DNA of 64,000 bases from Daphnia carinata (Eukaryota > Arthropoda > Branchiopoda > Diplostraca > Daphniidae), in the NCBI RefSeq assembly GCF_022539665.2, contig NC_081332.1, forward strand, positions 5,781,803 through 5,845,802, written 5' to 3'. The notes beneath the pieces are model-generated. The model was not told the origin of the DNA. It saw only the letters and a program-made list of their open reading frames with translations, and searched no databases. A program made the position numbers and the translations under genes. This document shows positions 43,010 through 57,164 of the stretch, piece after piece (positions within the stretch are counted from its first letter, which is position 1; each line of letters starts with the position of its first letter).

Positions 43010-44905
43010 AGCGCAACAACCTAAGCGCGAAAATCTAAGCTCGAAACTATTTAGTTTTGCTAATTGAGAAATTCCTAATTGATTTGCACGATTAGTGATG
43101 TGAAAATTTGAATAATAAGGGAATACAAGTGGTTTTTCATGTGCAACCACTTTGAATTCGAATAACTCAAAAACTACAAGTCTCACGTAGAAACGACTAC
43201 GAATCGAAATCGTGTATTTTTAAGCAAATCGAAATTTTGGCCAAAAATGAATTATGCGCATTCAGAGTTGTTAAAGCGCAACTCCTTTTAGATTGAAGAT
43301 TACGCAAAACCAATAAGCGCTACGTTACAACCAAGTTCATTTTCGTGTTCATTGTGAAGTTTTTAATCTAAACCATATATAGTTATCGAGATTTAATGAT
43401 ATTAAATTTTAATAGGAAAAGTCGGGCTTATTTTGTCGGGCTTAAAATTTCTATCGCACCTACTTTTATATTTTAGATTACACAAAAACCATAAACTTTA
43501 CGAAAAAAAAAGTTTATTTTCGTGATTTTTGTTAAATTTTGAATCTAACCATGTATAATTATTCCTTTTTACTGATTATTAAAAAAAAAATAACTTTGAT
43601 GTTTCACGCTAGCGCTGTAGCGTACTGGCGCGCTAGTAAGTTCTTCGATTGGGTGTGTGTGCGAAACGGTGAATTTAATGAAAAAAATAATAATTTTCTA
43701 GGAATTAGCATTCAATTTTGAATATATTCTGTGATTTTCAACCAATTCCAATGACTGTCAGTTTTTGCAGGTTTTTGAGGCAAAATTCCCACGGTCATTT
43801 TCTTCGCTTTTCTTCATTTTCTTAAACCCAATGTCAAAATAAACCCGATTTTCGTGATCAGCGATCAATTTCGAATCGGAATAATGTATTTTAAACTAAA
43901 TCTAGAATTTGACGAAAATTGAAAAAGTGGGAAGGCTATAGCCTTCTCACTTTTGTCAAAATCAGCCAAAAACGGACATCTCGTAGAATCCAATGAAAAT
44001 CCGGCTGTACATACAAAATTGGATGCTGATTCCGACGAGAGCATTCGTTTTCTTGTCAAACAAACCGTTTTAGAAATAAACGCGAGAAAAGTACATGCAT
44101 CGCATCAACGTTGCTTACTCAATATTTCTCTTTTTATTCGAAAACTGTAAGTCCGACGTAAAAACAAAGTCAATTTTTGTAATCCTCGTTTAATTCTGAG
44201 TCTAAATCGTGCATAGTTTTCTATATTTTTCATTTTGGCAAAAATCGAACAGGTTCCAAATTTAGGCCCGACAATTTAAGCCCGGCAATTTAAGCCCGAC
44301 TTTTTCCACAAGAAAGAATTTAATCGCCAAAAATCACGCAGAATAGAAAACCACATTCCGTGCATGAATTGAACGCGAAATATTCATGAGAAATTACATG
44401 TTCGCGTTAAATTATACAGTTTTATGGACGAAATCAAGGATCCTATTATAACCACTTTGAATTTGAATACCTCAAAAACTATAAGAGCCACGCAAAAATG
44501 AATTCGATTTTCGTGATCCTCATTCAATTTCGAAACGAAATCGTTTATTTTTAAGCAAATCTAAATTTTGGCCAAAAATGAAAAAGTGAGAAGGCTATAG
44601 CCTTCTCACTTTTGTCAAAATCGGCCAAAAACGGACATCTCACGGAATCGAACAAAAATCACATCGTATATTCAAAATTGGACGCTGATTTCGACGAGAG
44701 CATCCATTTTCTTGTCAAATCAGCGGTTTTGAAAATAAACGCTAGAAAAGTACAGTACCTGTTGCGCCTCAAATTTGCTTCCCCGTTGTTTTCCCAATTC
44801 TCTCTTCTCGAAACTTTAATCCCAACGTAAAAACAAACTTGACCGCCATCATCCTCGTCGAATTCCACGTTGAAATCACGCATTTTTCTAACAACATCTA
44901 CAGTA
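43010..44905. repeat. Palindrome-bearing repeat family, block A (~1.9 kb)
   Basis: Homopolymer-poor repeat with two near-identical 32-bp palindromes (arms around GTGAGAAGGCTA). The one at 43923-43954 has one arm mismatch; the one at 44582-44613 is perfect; they are 659 bp apart. Shared landmarks with blocks B and C include CTTTGAATTCGAATAACTC, TTTTGGCCAAAAATGA, and TTGTCAAAATC directly after each palindrome. It encloses the inverted-repeat segment 43415-44307. No intact protein was seen; short frames beside the palindromes are conserved but unproven. Confidence 0.8.
43415..44307. mobile_element. Inverted-repeat-bounded segment inside block A (candidate non-autonomous element)
   Basis: The left end GGAAAAGTCGGGCTTA (43415-43430) plus a second GTCGGGCTTA (43435-43444) is mirrored at the right end by TAGGCCCGAC, TAAGCCCGGC and TAAGCCCGAC (44263-44300) and TTTTTCC. 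The span is 893 bp. Terminal inverted repeats made of iterated 10-mers suggest a MITE-like DNA element. No transposase and no clear target-site duplication were seen, so this is a candidate only. Confidence 0.45.
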
Positions 44906-47900
44906 TGTCAGTCTTATTTCTTTTTTGTTTTTGTTTTCAAGCCCACTCTGTTTGTTCCTATCAATTGATTTCAAGTCCAATTCTTGCTAGTCTATTCCAA
45001 GGAGAAAAGGAACGATAATTGCTACATGTTGTAGTACACGTGTATCTACACGGATTTTCTTCCTCCTCTTCTCCTTTGTGTTATTTCCAAACATTTCAAA
45101 AGGGCTAAAAAGCTGCTGCTAAAAACTGGACGAGTTCTTTTTCTTTTTTTTTCTCTCTCTCTTTTAACTTGACCCCTTCTGGTCTATAATTACAGCGCAG
45201 CTATAAGAAGAACGCCGCCGCAAAAACAACACCAAACAAAACACACACACACACAGAAAAAGGAACGTTTGAAAAGAAATAGAAAATGAAAAGTGTTATT
45301 GTACATATATATGTATATATATGTCTGTTTGGCTTCTCACCGGGCTCTTTCGCTCGTTTTCAATGAGAGGGCGCGTCCGTGTCATTAAAATATATACGTG
45401 CAGAGCCGACAGACTGACACAAAACAACTCGCATTTAACGCGGCAACTCCTTCTCCTCTTTACCTTTTTTTTTTCTTCCTCTTCTTCTTCTTTCTTCACG
45501 GCGCATTTAAAAATAATCAAATCAAATAGATTTGAAAGGGAAAAAAAAAAAAAAAAAAAAGACTCTGGTTTTTTTGTTTTCGGTATAATGTTTTAGCGGC
45601 GAGACACAGAGGAACGCGTGCCCATATCCGTGCGGTTAACCAAACAACTCCTCCAACACCACCTACTTTTTTTTTTTTTCTTGTGCGGTTCAATGATGGC
45701 GCACTCTTTGCGTTTAGAGTTAATGCCGTATCGTTTCTTGTTTGATTTTCTTTTAGTATTTATATATATGATCCTCCTCCCCCACTTTTTTTTTTTCGAG
45801 TCTTTCATTTTCGTTCTGGTGCCGGGTACCCACAAGTTTTACATTTGCCACAGTTCAAGGAGGAAATTCAAATGCCGATGATGGGAAACGAAAATCTAAA
45901 CTCAAATCATTTTCTACTTAAGGGACCGGAAGAAGGCGATTGACAATCTCGTTATGCAAAACGTGGCCTTACCTCAAAAGTGACGTTTTTTCCCATGCAG
46001 ATAATAGGCAGAAACGAAGAGAAAAACAAAAGACTTTGACCTATAGAATAAACAATTGTTTTTTTTTTTTGTTTTTTGTGGTGTAACCTCAACATCGGAG
46101 GCACCCCAAAACACAACCAACTGGTAAGTTGTACACGTAACCCCGGATTCCCTTTTCGTTGATTACGGCCAACCTTACACACACACACACACAAGCCCCA
46201 ACAAAAAGAAAACCTTTTTTTTTTTCCTGTGGTTAGTAAAGTGGACACGACAGCCGTACACACAACACACTGATGGGCGCGTTTCATTTCATTTTATTTT
46301 TTTTTTTTCTTTACGTTTTGCATCAGGTAGCGCATTTACTGGTTGCGTTCCAGCTGTCCTTTACCTGTCTCGACCGATCAACGTGGAAATGCATCCCACA
46401 GGAGCTCCTCTGTTATAGTCGCCAACAGGTATAGGAATGTTTATGTAGTTAACTGTTTTGTTTGTTTCTTTTTTACCTTCCTTCGCTTAGATGATTATAA
46501 CGTAGACGTTCATCATCTGCGAGACGAGTTTTTCCGTGTGATTGTCGAATGATGGTGGGGCTTCAAAACGGGCCTGTTTCTTGAAACTGGCTGATCACCT
46601 ATTCTTATAGACAGGAGAGGGGGAAGGGGAGAATAATAACAACTCAATCGTTGGATGCCTCGTTTAATGTCACTTTCAATATACAGCAGCTGCTATTCGT
46701 GATGAGAAAGCCAAGAGAGAAAGGTGGGGGGGGGGGACCAGAAAACGATCGCTCATCATTGAAATAGAACATGCTGACCATATGCACCATTCGAAATTTT
46801 ACCTTACAAAACAAAAAAAAAATGCATATATTCAGGTCATCCGGGAAATCAATTTGTCTGTTCCTATTTGAATATTATTTTCGTTACGTTAACGAGACTT
46901 TTGGGTACGGAGAAATGCTGATGGTCGCTGCGCCTCACCGTACCTTCCCAAAAAAACAAAAACAAACAGGCATTAAAGCTGGGTAATCATCATCTTCTTC
47001 AATGAAGAGAGGGGAATTAAATCTAATTTTATTTCAAACCATACAATCGAATGGGGATTTTGGAAAAAAACAGCGGTCAGCAATAATAAGGTATTGAGCG
47101 CTCTTAGCAAACGATCTCGACGAGAGCCAGCATCGACACCCACTTATTACAATGGATGGCCTCTTTAAAAAAAAAAAAAAAAAAGGTTTCCATGTCGGTT
47201 GTAATTACGGCGTCCCACTATATGCGTTAAACTAATGTATATACGTTAGCAGCGCGCTGCATGTCTACAGTCTACATCCAAACAAACGCAAACAAAACTT
47301 GAAGAAAAACAAGAAAACGGGTTTGACTTTGCCCTGTTGTTTTCCTCCTCGGCTTGTTGTTGCCGAAGATAACAGACGATTTGATAATTACCCCCAGCAC
47401 CACCATCTTTTTTATTTTAAATATAATAGTCGTGTGCAAGAAGGAGAGAGAGAGAGAGAGAGAGGGGGGGGTCTAAAAGGGCTGCCTTTTTTTGTTTTGT
47501 TTCTTTTATATCGGTCCATCTATCTAAAGTCAAATTGTATACGTACAAGATACAGAACATAAGGCCCACTCTTTTGTTACATTACACGCGTACAATTAAA
47601 GCGAGTGCCACACCCCTGTAACCGCGGTCAGTCCCCACAAAAAAGTGAGGGATGGAATAACACAAAAGGGGGGATCTTCATTACCATAATGGCTCCTATA
47701 TGTTTGATTTTTTTTTTTAGTGTTTTTTCTTGTTGTCTATTGTTTTCTGTATACTCTCTTCCACCTTAAATAGTTACATACAACTAAACAAAAGAGAATT
47801 TTGAAAGGACGCAAACAATTCGGTACGGAGTTAACTTCGAACAAAACGAGCCTTTCTTTCTAGTGTTAGTGCGCGTGTAACTGGTGTAACGTACAACTTG

Positions 47901-50900
47901 GAAGATATTTTTTAGTACCAACAAAAAAGCTAACCATTTTAAATCTAAAGGGTTAAAACGAGTGTTTTCCCAAGTCGTTAAAAACTGATACGTTTGCCTC
48001 TTGTTTTCGAAAAAGAAGACACCCCCCCCGCTGATGGCTGTGCTTATCGATTTTTATTGACATTTTTTTCATGGCAGACGAGAAAACCTTTAGCCTCTCA
48101 AAATTAGTTTTGACATTCTGCCTGTTTCGTGTAGATTTCTCGGCGTGTTTTTTTTTTTTATTTCTCATATTAAAGGGGCCCCCCGGTTGATCGACTTCCA
48201 TAAGATTCTAATAGGGCAAGCGTAGCTCGTTGTTCGATTGTACAACGAGTGTATACGTTACTGAATGGATATTTATTCAGTTTGAGCGGGGGCCATGAAT
48301 AAAAAATGACTAGATGATAGTCTGTACAACTAACACAGGTATCTAATATACCTGCAGCTTGATGTGTGAGACGAGAAGACGAAGAAAACGAGCTGAGGTC
48401 TTGGGTTATAGCTGCCGAGCGCGCGCGCAAGCCCATTAGCATTCAAATAAGAAATTATCTAGACACAAAACGCTTTCGGTGCAGTATTTCTTTTTTCTTT
48501 CCTTTTCTTACAGGGGCCCCCAATAGTTTTTTTTTTTTTTGTTTTTTTTTTGTTTCCCCCCTTCTCCATCTTTGTTATAACCTGTATTAGATACATATAC
48601 CTTCTGATGCTCTATTGTCTATCTCTTTCTTTTCTTTTTTTTTTCTTGGGGAAGAACAAAAAGAGAAGCCAGAGGGGTTTCGGTAAGAGAGTGTGGAATC
48701 CGCACGTCATTTGTCTTGTTTTTCCTTTTTTTTTTTTATTATATATATATATTTTTTTTTCGATGCATAAACTATGTGTATCGACCTGCACACCAGGAGG
48801 AGCGCACGCTTGAAGATTGGGGTAGTAGTCTATACGTTTGGGTTTACCTCTATACTATTAGTCTGTTTAAACCTATAAAGAAGGGTATCGACGGGACGCT
48901 GCCATATCTATACCTGCGTATTTTTTTGGAACATGGGGGGGGGGGGGGGTTTCTAAAAGTTTAAGAAGGGGGCGGATTTGACGTGCACGAGGTTCTTATT
49001 TTTTTTTGTGAAGAGGTTAAGAAATAGAGGGGGGCTGAAAAAGAAGAGAGAGAACCTTCCTCGTTAGAACTAGCCATGCGATGGATGTATTATACCGAAA
49101 AATCGATGGTAATTTGTTGCAACCACAAAAACAAGAGAGCGAGAAAGAAAAATAAGAGAGACAGGCAAAAGAATTTTGGTTGAAGAAAATTAATAATCAT
49201 AAATAGGTGGATAGTCGGCCTGTGAACTAGAACTGATGGTTGTTATAACCTTCTCATTTCTCATTTCGAGGAAGTGTTTAAAATTTAATTTAAGTGTTAT
49301 TTTTATTATTGGAATGTCCTGTTTCCGAAAAAAACAACAAATGATTTTAAACGTTCGCAGTTTCAAGTGGTACCATCTCGATGATTTGAAGGACGAAAAA
49401 AGAATTTCTAGTTGGGATATGCGTCAACCACTTGTCATCCAAGACATCCGGCCCGGATCAGATAAAAAGCAAAAAATAGGGAGGAAGCAATCATATGTCC
49501 GTGTGTATGTGTGTGTGGAGGATTGTATATGTTCAAACTCTAATCTAATCTAACCTCTAGAGAACAGCAGTCGGTATGTGACGAGATTCATTAAATGATT
49601 GAAAAACACACATGTTTAAAAAGAGAGAGAGAGAGAGGTGGCCAACCACTAGGGCATCGGCTCAGCAAACAAGAGGACCTGGAAAGCTGGATGGTCATCT
49701 TCCTTTGGCGAACAAGTGCTTCATTTCCTTCTTTCTTTAGTCAATTAGTCGCGCTACGGTCGTCCAAATGCTAATGAGTTAGGTTATAGATCTGTATATA
49801 GGGGATCACCGGTCTACACAGGCCTCCCAGCGAGTTTAAGAAACGAAAGAAAGAAACGAGCGGCAATAAGAAGAAGAATGTTCTTCTTTTGTTTCCCGGA
49901 TGGCGAAGATAAAAGAGGACCTCTTTCTTTAAAAAGAAAAAAAAAAAAAGAAAGAAAACAACCTCCAGTTTTCATGTCTCACCTTCTGATTTTCGCACCG
50001 CTTTTCATTCCTCCTTTTTTCTCGTTTTCTATGTCTTCGCGTTTGAAAAGGTGCTTAACAGTCCGACACAAGACGAACAACCAAGGACACACACACACAC
50101 ACAAGGAGAGATCCTTTTCCTATTGTTTGATGATGACCTTTCATGTTCTTCTGTTTCAAAGATTCCTCTTGTTTCAAAACGTTGGCGGACAAGATTACAA
50201 GACCTGCCGCGAATTCAATTGTCGGACATCTTTTTTGTTTTAATTCTTCAAACAAAAGGAAAGAAAAGGACATGAGACCGCTTTTGAAAAAAATAAAGGG
50301 GGACCCAAATGAAAGCCGCTGTAGGGTCCAATCAGAAGATGATCAGCTTTCACACTTCATTATCCTGTCATCATCATCAGTTTGTGTGAGTACAATATGA
50401 GGGAGGTTGGCGCTCTAATTGTTAAAGACCATCGGCCGTTTCGTGTGTGCACAGATTAAACGTATACAGATGATTGAAGATTAGCAATTATGGTTTATCT
50501 TTATCGATGTTTCGCCGACCACTTGGGAGGTATATGCAGTACAACTGAAATGGAATATATCCAATATATGCTGTATATTGATTTGAAAAATGGGAGAGCT
50601 TATTTGCTATGGCTAATGCGCATTTGTTTGATTTGCATCTACAATTTCGGATTTATTGTCAAACGGCGATCCGTTTTCTTTAACAAGCAGTGCGAGAACA
50701 GATGTACAACACGACCGCTACCTTGTTCCAGGTGATTAAGGTCGACCAAAGAATTCGAGTTTTTCTTTTTTCTAACAATCGAACAAAAAAAAAAAAAATG
50801 ATAATAAATAATGAATATAAACAACGTTCATCAAAGAATTTCTCTTATTTCGCCTACTTGCTCACGATTATCGTTTTTTGTGTGTTGCTCAGATCAGATG

Positions 50901-53305
50901 GATTACCTTTAACGATCATTGACGTCCACGAAAACGAATCCAGTTCTGCTCATTTTCTTTCTCGAGTGATTATTTTCTTCTAAATGTGGCATGACCAAAC
51001 CGACTAATTTCATAACAGTTATATAAATCCATCTCTCTCTCTCTCTTTTTTTTAATGTGTATACGCTCTGTTTTGTATATAGATATGTTGTACATTTTAT
51101 AGCGCATTACGTACGTGTATAGAAAAAAAAAAAAGAAAAGAAAAGAAAGAGGGAAGAGAAACACCTCATTTCCCAGCTCATTTTTCGCTTCAAATTACCG
51201 GGACCCCTCGTCGCCTCCGGTGATTTTCTTCTCCTTCTTGTGCTGTGTGCTGGAACCCCACAGCGGGAAGCGTGCAGCAAGACACGCCTTAACGTGAGCA
51301 CCAACAAGTCAACATCGCAGAGACAAGGGCAAGGGGGGGGGGATTTATATCCTCCGAAAAGAAAAAAAAATAAAAACAAAAATTATTATAGACCGTGCCT
51401 TTGTATAGACCAAGACAGGCTATTAGTTGATATCTTTCCTTTTCTCCCTATAATATACGGTGTGTATTATATATATATATACAGTATATATATTTTTTTT
51501 TTGAAAAATCTTTGTGCTCTGTGTCTGTTGGGCTAGCGAGTTATGTATATTTACATTTATACTGCCAAACGTGAGTTATATTGCCAGCGCGTTTGACAAT
51601 AGAGGCGCTCGCACGGGATCCTCCTTTATTCGTCGTTTTTCTCTGTTCTCCTTCGTTTTTTTGGGGGGGTCTTTTTTTAAATGGACGACCACTAACACGC
51701 AAATGGGGTGAAACGATATAAAACGTCCCCACTTGTAAGGAATGCCAGTTAAAAGATTTTTTTTTTTTTTAAACTTCTTCCTTTTTTTCATTAACGCCAA
51801 GCTATTTTCCCCCTCCTTGTAACCGATGATTTATTCGAGTTCCTGCTGTCGAAAATGGACGCTGTTTTTAAATTTAAAAAAAAAAAAAAATCTGCTCATG
51901 GAATTTTTTGAAATGATTTTTTTTATTTCTGAATTGCCTGAACTTCACTGGGCAAATTATGAGGCTCAATCATTTTTATTTTTTTGTGTGGAGGATATTA
52001 AACATTTTTTTTTTATATTTTTTTTTTTTTTTTGCTACGGCAATTACGATGAAAATGATCCGTGATAATAAAAAAGGAGGAGAGAAAGTCTTGATTTGAC
52101 GCCTAAGGTATAACGAGGGACAAACATACACACACAAAAAAGTAAATTAGAGTTTCTGAAAATTGTGTGTTGATTTAGTCAAATAATAAAGCAAAAAAAA
52201 AAAAAAAAGGGCCGGAGCAGTGAAACATAATAAAAAAAAAATAAAGACGAAACGATGAATAAATAAATATGGTGGCAATTAGCTGGAAACAGCCGGGCGT
52301 AATGAGTGAATTTATGCATCGCGTGTGTACGATCGCCAGCACGCCATCGTTTTTCCTACCTATATCTATTTTTTTTTTTGTTTTGTTTTGTTTTCCTCCT
52401 TTTTCTTTTATTTCATCTTTCTTTCATTCTATATCGTTTCATCTGTGTTATCATTCTCTTATTGGATTTTCGTTTTTAATCCTTTCCTATTGTCTTGTTT
52501 GCCTATACTTTCCTCAGAATTCGTAGAAAACAAAAACAAACGTCAAACGTAAAAAGCAAGTAGAAAAGAAAAAAATTAACACGAATGTACACAAAAACAA
52601 AAGAACAAACATAAATGAAAATTCCAATGAAAATTCAACACACACATACACACACAAAAAAAAATGTTGGCGATTTAATGCGTCTATTAAAATAATATGC
52701 CAACCGCCCGTTATTAGACGGACGTGCCCTCCTTCTCTTTCTCTTCTCTCTCAAGTAATTATACACGTGAACATCACATCACGGTGCCAACAGCTCTGCT
52801 TGACCTGATGATGTCCGATGATTTCGCATCTATGCATTTCTTGATTCTCGAATTACGCGTCCACGTACACGACCCTCCCAATTTCGTTTTTCATTTGGCA
52901 TCGCCAAAGACTGTAATTAAAGCGTATCTTGTATAAACAGCATCTCCCCCTACTTGTCGTGCTTCTCTTATGTAATATCCAGTAAAAAAAAAAGAAAAAA
53001 GAAAAAACAAAGCAAACTTAATTAACCAAATTGAAAGCCCTCAGGGCGATTTAGCGCTCGTCCCATCTTTGGACTTTTTTTTTTTTTTTTTATGAAATTC
53101 CATCAACGTTAGCGTAATACAACCGAAACTTCTTCTAGCGTAGAGTATTAGAAAACACGTCCAGCAAAACATCTTCGAGAACAGACGAAGTGAAAGACGT
53201 CCGGACTTGTCGCCTCCGGCTGATACACATTTGATGGAACTTAATGACACGAGTGCGGATGGCCCGATGACGTCTAAGTAGTGTAATGATGCCTAGTTTT
53301 CTTTC

Positions 53306-53336
<31 letters not shown>

Positions 53337-54764
53337 GCCCTTCCCCTTCATCATCATCATCATCATCATCGTGATTTCATTTTTTGTTTTTTGTTTTTTG
53401 AAATATATTTTTAAAACTCCTCGCTTTCCTCCCCTTTTCTTGCCGAAAATGCCTTGATCTTAGCCACGTCCGCGCAGACACGACCTGATGTATTTAAGAG
53501 GGCTGTATAAGTTGGCGCCCTCTGATGAATGATGAACGATATCTCTGTTTATTTTTAAGTAAGAAGAAGAAAAAAAAAAAAATACCAGCCACACGCTCTT
53601 CCATAATTTTTTTTCTTTTGAAAACGAAACAAAACAAGCCCCACACGACCGTCAGTTTGAATTGTGGGTCTTGGTTGTATGGCTCGGCCTAATTACCAAA
53701 AGTTAGCCGGGGTAGCAGATGACCCTTTCAGTATTTATCCACGCACAAGCCATCAAGTCTCTGAGCTGCAGACTTAGTGTTCCACGATTCATTGAAAAAC
53801 AAGCGGCCCTTTTTCTTTTTTTTTTTTTTTTCTTCTTCTTTCTCTCTCTGATGGGTTGAAAGGAAAAAGAGAATCCAGGCACGTCTGCGTTTCGCTTCGC
53901 CTGGCCATTAAATTACGAGGAGAAAAAAAAATAAAAAATAAAAATAAGAAAGGCAATAGCGTCTGCCAAATCACGGTCATCATCATCAAGAGTCACGCCC
54001 CTTCTGGAAGAAAAGAAGCACTTGGCTTTCTTTTTTGTATGACTTCGAGCATGCAGCCTTCAAAACGATGGTAAATGCATAGACGTGGCGTGCGACAGTT
54101 TTTTTTTTTTTCTCTTTTAATGTAACAGACATTTGAAATAAAAAAAATCAAATCAAAAAAGAGGAAAAAAAAGGGGGGAGAGAGAAGAAAATAACGGATG
54201 CCACTGCATATCAGTTTCTTTTGTTGGTTTGTCTATAGTGACATCACGCCATCCGTGTAGAATTTCTTTTATTTCTTCCTTCGCTCTGTCTGCGTTCGAG
54301 TTCACGTTGGGATTATTTTTTTTTTGGAACGAAAGAAAACGTTTTTTTTTTGGTTTTTTTTTTTCTGTTGTGCAAGTTGTTGCGTTCAAGGGCTGGGCAA
54401 GAGACAACATAGGGGCCCTGATAAGTCCGTGCGGTCGGAGATAACGTCACACCCATTCTGCCCCGCGCTCCATCACCAATCCAATCGTCCCATCATCTTC
54501 GTTTTCAAGCCATCGTTCTCGGGCCTCTCTTTTTCTATATGTGTACAGTTTTGGGGTCTCACAGCAATTCAGAAACAAACAAGATAATATATTCAATTAT
54601 TATCACACTATAAATTGTATACATATACACGACACACATCACGTGTAGGGTCATATTGATGTATGATTTCCCTCGGCTGGCGCTCATCAGATCCACTGAT
54701 AGTCCACGAGTCCATGAAAATATAAGATCGCTGCTATAGGGGGTTACACTCACAACTCACACTG
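44906..54764. other. Non-coding region between repeat blocks A and B
   Basis: No supported gene. Simple repeats, C/G runs (e.g. near 46731 and 48940) and short AT-microsatellites. A relatively homopolymer-free patch at 49560-49830 contains TCAATTAGTCG and GCTAATGAG homeodomain-type sites. Open frames are low complexity. Confidence 0.65.
53348..53370. repeat. (TCA)n microsatellite
   Basis: Seven to eight TCA units. Confidence 0.9.
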
Positions 54765-56645
54765 GATATAAAAGCCACATTCCGTGAATGAGTTGAGCGC
54801 GAAATCTGGAAGGGGAATAATAAATTCGTGTTTAAATTGTGGAGATTTTGGTTGGATGAAAACAAGGTAGCTTTAGCGCAACCTCTTTGATGTCGAATAA
54901 CTCAAAAACTACAAGGCTCACGTAGAAACGACTAGGATTTTCGTGATTGTCGTTCAGTTTCGAATCGAAATCATGTATTACACAAAACCAATAAAATCTA
55001 CGTAAAAAGTAAAGTCTTTTTCGTGATCTTGTTAAATTTTGAATCAAAATCATATACAGTTATCTAGATTTAATGATATTATTTTTTAATAGGAAAAGTC
55101 GGGCTTATGTTGTCGGGCTTATTTTGTCGGGCTTAAAATTTCTATCGCACCTACTTTTATATTTTAGATCAGTCAAAAACCATAAGCTCTACGTAATAAC
55201 AAAATTTATTTCTGTGATTCTGGTTAAATTTTGAATTTTACCATGTATAATTCTCCCTTTTTACTGATTATTAAAAAAAATAAATAAATAACTTTGATGT
55301 TTCACGCTAGCGCTGGAGCGTACTGGCGCGCTAATAAGTTCTTCGATTCGGTGTATTTCCAAAACGTTTGATTTAATGGAAAAAATTATAATTTTCCCGG
55401 AATTAGCATTCAATTTTGAGTATATTCTGTGATTTTCAACCAATTTCAATTAGTTTCAGTTTTTGCAGGTTTTGGAGGCAAAATTCCCACGGTCATTTTC
55501 TTCGTTTTTCTTCATTTTCTTAAGCCCAACGTCAAAATAAATCCGATATTCGTGATCAGCGATTCATTTTGAATCGGAATAATGTATTTTAAACTAAATC
55601 TAGAATTTGACGAAAATTGAAAAAGTGGGAAGGCTATATAGCCTTCTCACTTTTGTCAAAATCAGCCAAAACGGGACATCTCACGGAACCGAACAAAAAT
55701 CACGTCATATAATCAAAATTGGACGCTGATTTCGACGAGAGCATTCGTTTTTTTGTCAAACCAACCGTTTTGGAAATAATCGCGAGAAAAGTACATGAAG
55801 CGCATCAAATTTGCTTACTCACTTTTTCTCTTTTTAATTCAAAAATTATAAGTCCGACGTAAAAACGAAGTTGGTTTTTGTAATCCCCGTTTAATTTTGA
55901 ACCAAAATCATATATAGCTTTTTATATTTTTAATTTGGGAAAAAATCGAATAGGTTCCAAATTTAAGCCCGACAATTTAAGACCGACAACTTAAGCCCAA
56001 CTTTTTCGAAAAAAAAAATTGGATCGCCAAAAATCACGCAGAATATAAAACCACATTTCGTGAATGAGTTTAACTCGAAATATGTAAGAGAAGTGATAAA
56101 TTCTCGTTAAACTATGCAGATTTTTGGGCGAAATCAAGGGTTCTATTATAACCACTTTGAATTTGAATAACTCAAAAAGTACAAGTATCAAGCAAAAATG
56201 AAGTCGATGTTCGTGATCCCCATTCAATTTCAGATCGATATCATGTATTTTTAAGTAAATCTAAATTTTGGCCAAAAATGAAAAAGTGGGAAGGCTATAG
56301 CCTTCTCACTTTTGTCAAAATCGGCCAAAAACGGACATCTCTTCGAATCCAATGAAAATCGCATCGTATAATCAGAATTGGACGCTGATTTCGATGCGAG
56401 CATTAATTTTCTTGCCAATCCAGCCGTTTTGGAAATAAACGCGAGAAAAGTATCTATTGCGCATCAAATTTGCTGCTCCGTTGTTTTCCCATTTTCTTTC
56501 ACAAACTTTAAACTCAACGCAAAAACAAACTCGGTTGCCACGTTCTTCGTTTAATTACGAATCGAAATCATTCATAGTTCTGTCTATTTTTATTTCAGAA
56601 CAAACGGAAACTAGCCCGACTTAAAACTAGACTTTATCTGCAGAA
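54765..56645. repeat. Palindrome-bearing repeat family, block B (~1.9 kb)
   Basis: Same order of landmarks as block A and nearly the same length. Palindromes lie at 55622-55655 (with an extra TA at the centre) and 56282-56313, 660 bp apart. It starts with GGATATAAAAGCCACATTCC, which matches an internal part of block A. It encloses the inverted-repeat segment 55092-56007. Same orientation as block A; they lie about 11.7 kb apart. Confidence 0.8.
55092..56007. mobile_element. Inverted-repeat-bounded segment inside block B (candidate non-autonomous element)
   Basis: The left end has three GTCGGGCTTA copies (55098, 55112 and 55126); the right end has TAAGCCCGAC, TAAGACCGAC and TAAGCCCAAC (55964-56001). 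The span is about 916 bp and is the counterpart of 43415-44307. The flanks are homologous to those of block A, so the two are not independent insertions at unrelated sites. Confidence 0.45.
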
Positions 56646-57164
56646 AACGTTGGGCTGATGTAACAACTGTGAGCCCTAGCGACTATCAATGATCATCTGA
56701 ATCGAACCGCATGATTGCGCAAGTCGTGTTTTATCTCGCTACAGTTCTACAACATAATACACAAATTTAATTGCATTGGTTTCCATGAAACGACAGCTGT
56801 TGCCATTGCCCCCTTAAGCTCGAACCTTTTGCCTTTCTTTTTTGATTTTTGTTTCGCTTTCATTTGAATAATAATAATCACAATAATAATAAAAAAAAAA
56901 AGAAGCGCTTATCCAGCGGGCAATTGCATTCCTCTCGCATAAGACGCACAGTATATGCACACATTAAAAACACAGCTGAAAAAAAAAAAAAAAAAAAAAA
57001 AAACTGTGGAATTTTCCAATTAATGAGTTGCTATATATAGGTGTGGCGGGCGGGATGCGAGCACGCGCGCACAACACGCAAACGGGACTCCGTTTGCGTG
57101 TATATGCAACAGCTCGAGAACTTGCGCCTCATCTGGAAGCCACCGGTGTATGTATATCTAACGG

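Noticed and set aside
43010-44905. Block A as a plain tandem satellite
   Set aside because: Only two palindrome-spaced units per block, with an inserted inverted-repeat segment and about 10 kb between blocks A and B; dispersed composite repeat fits better.
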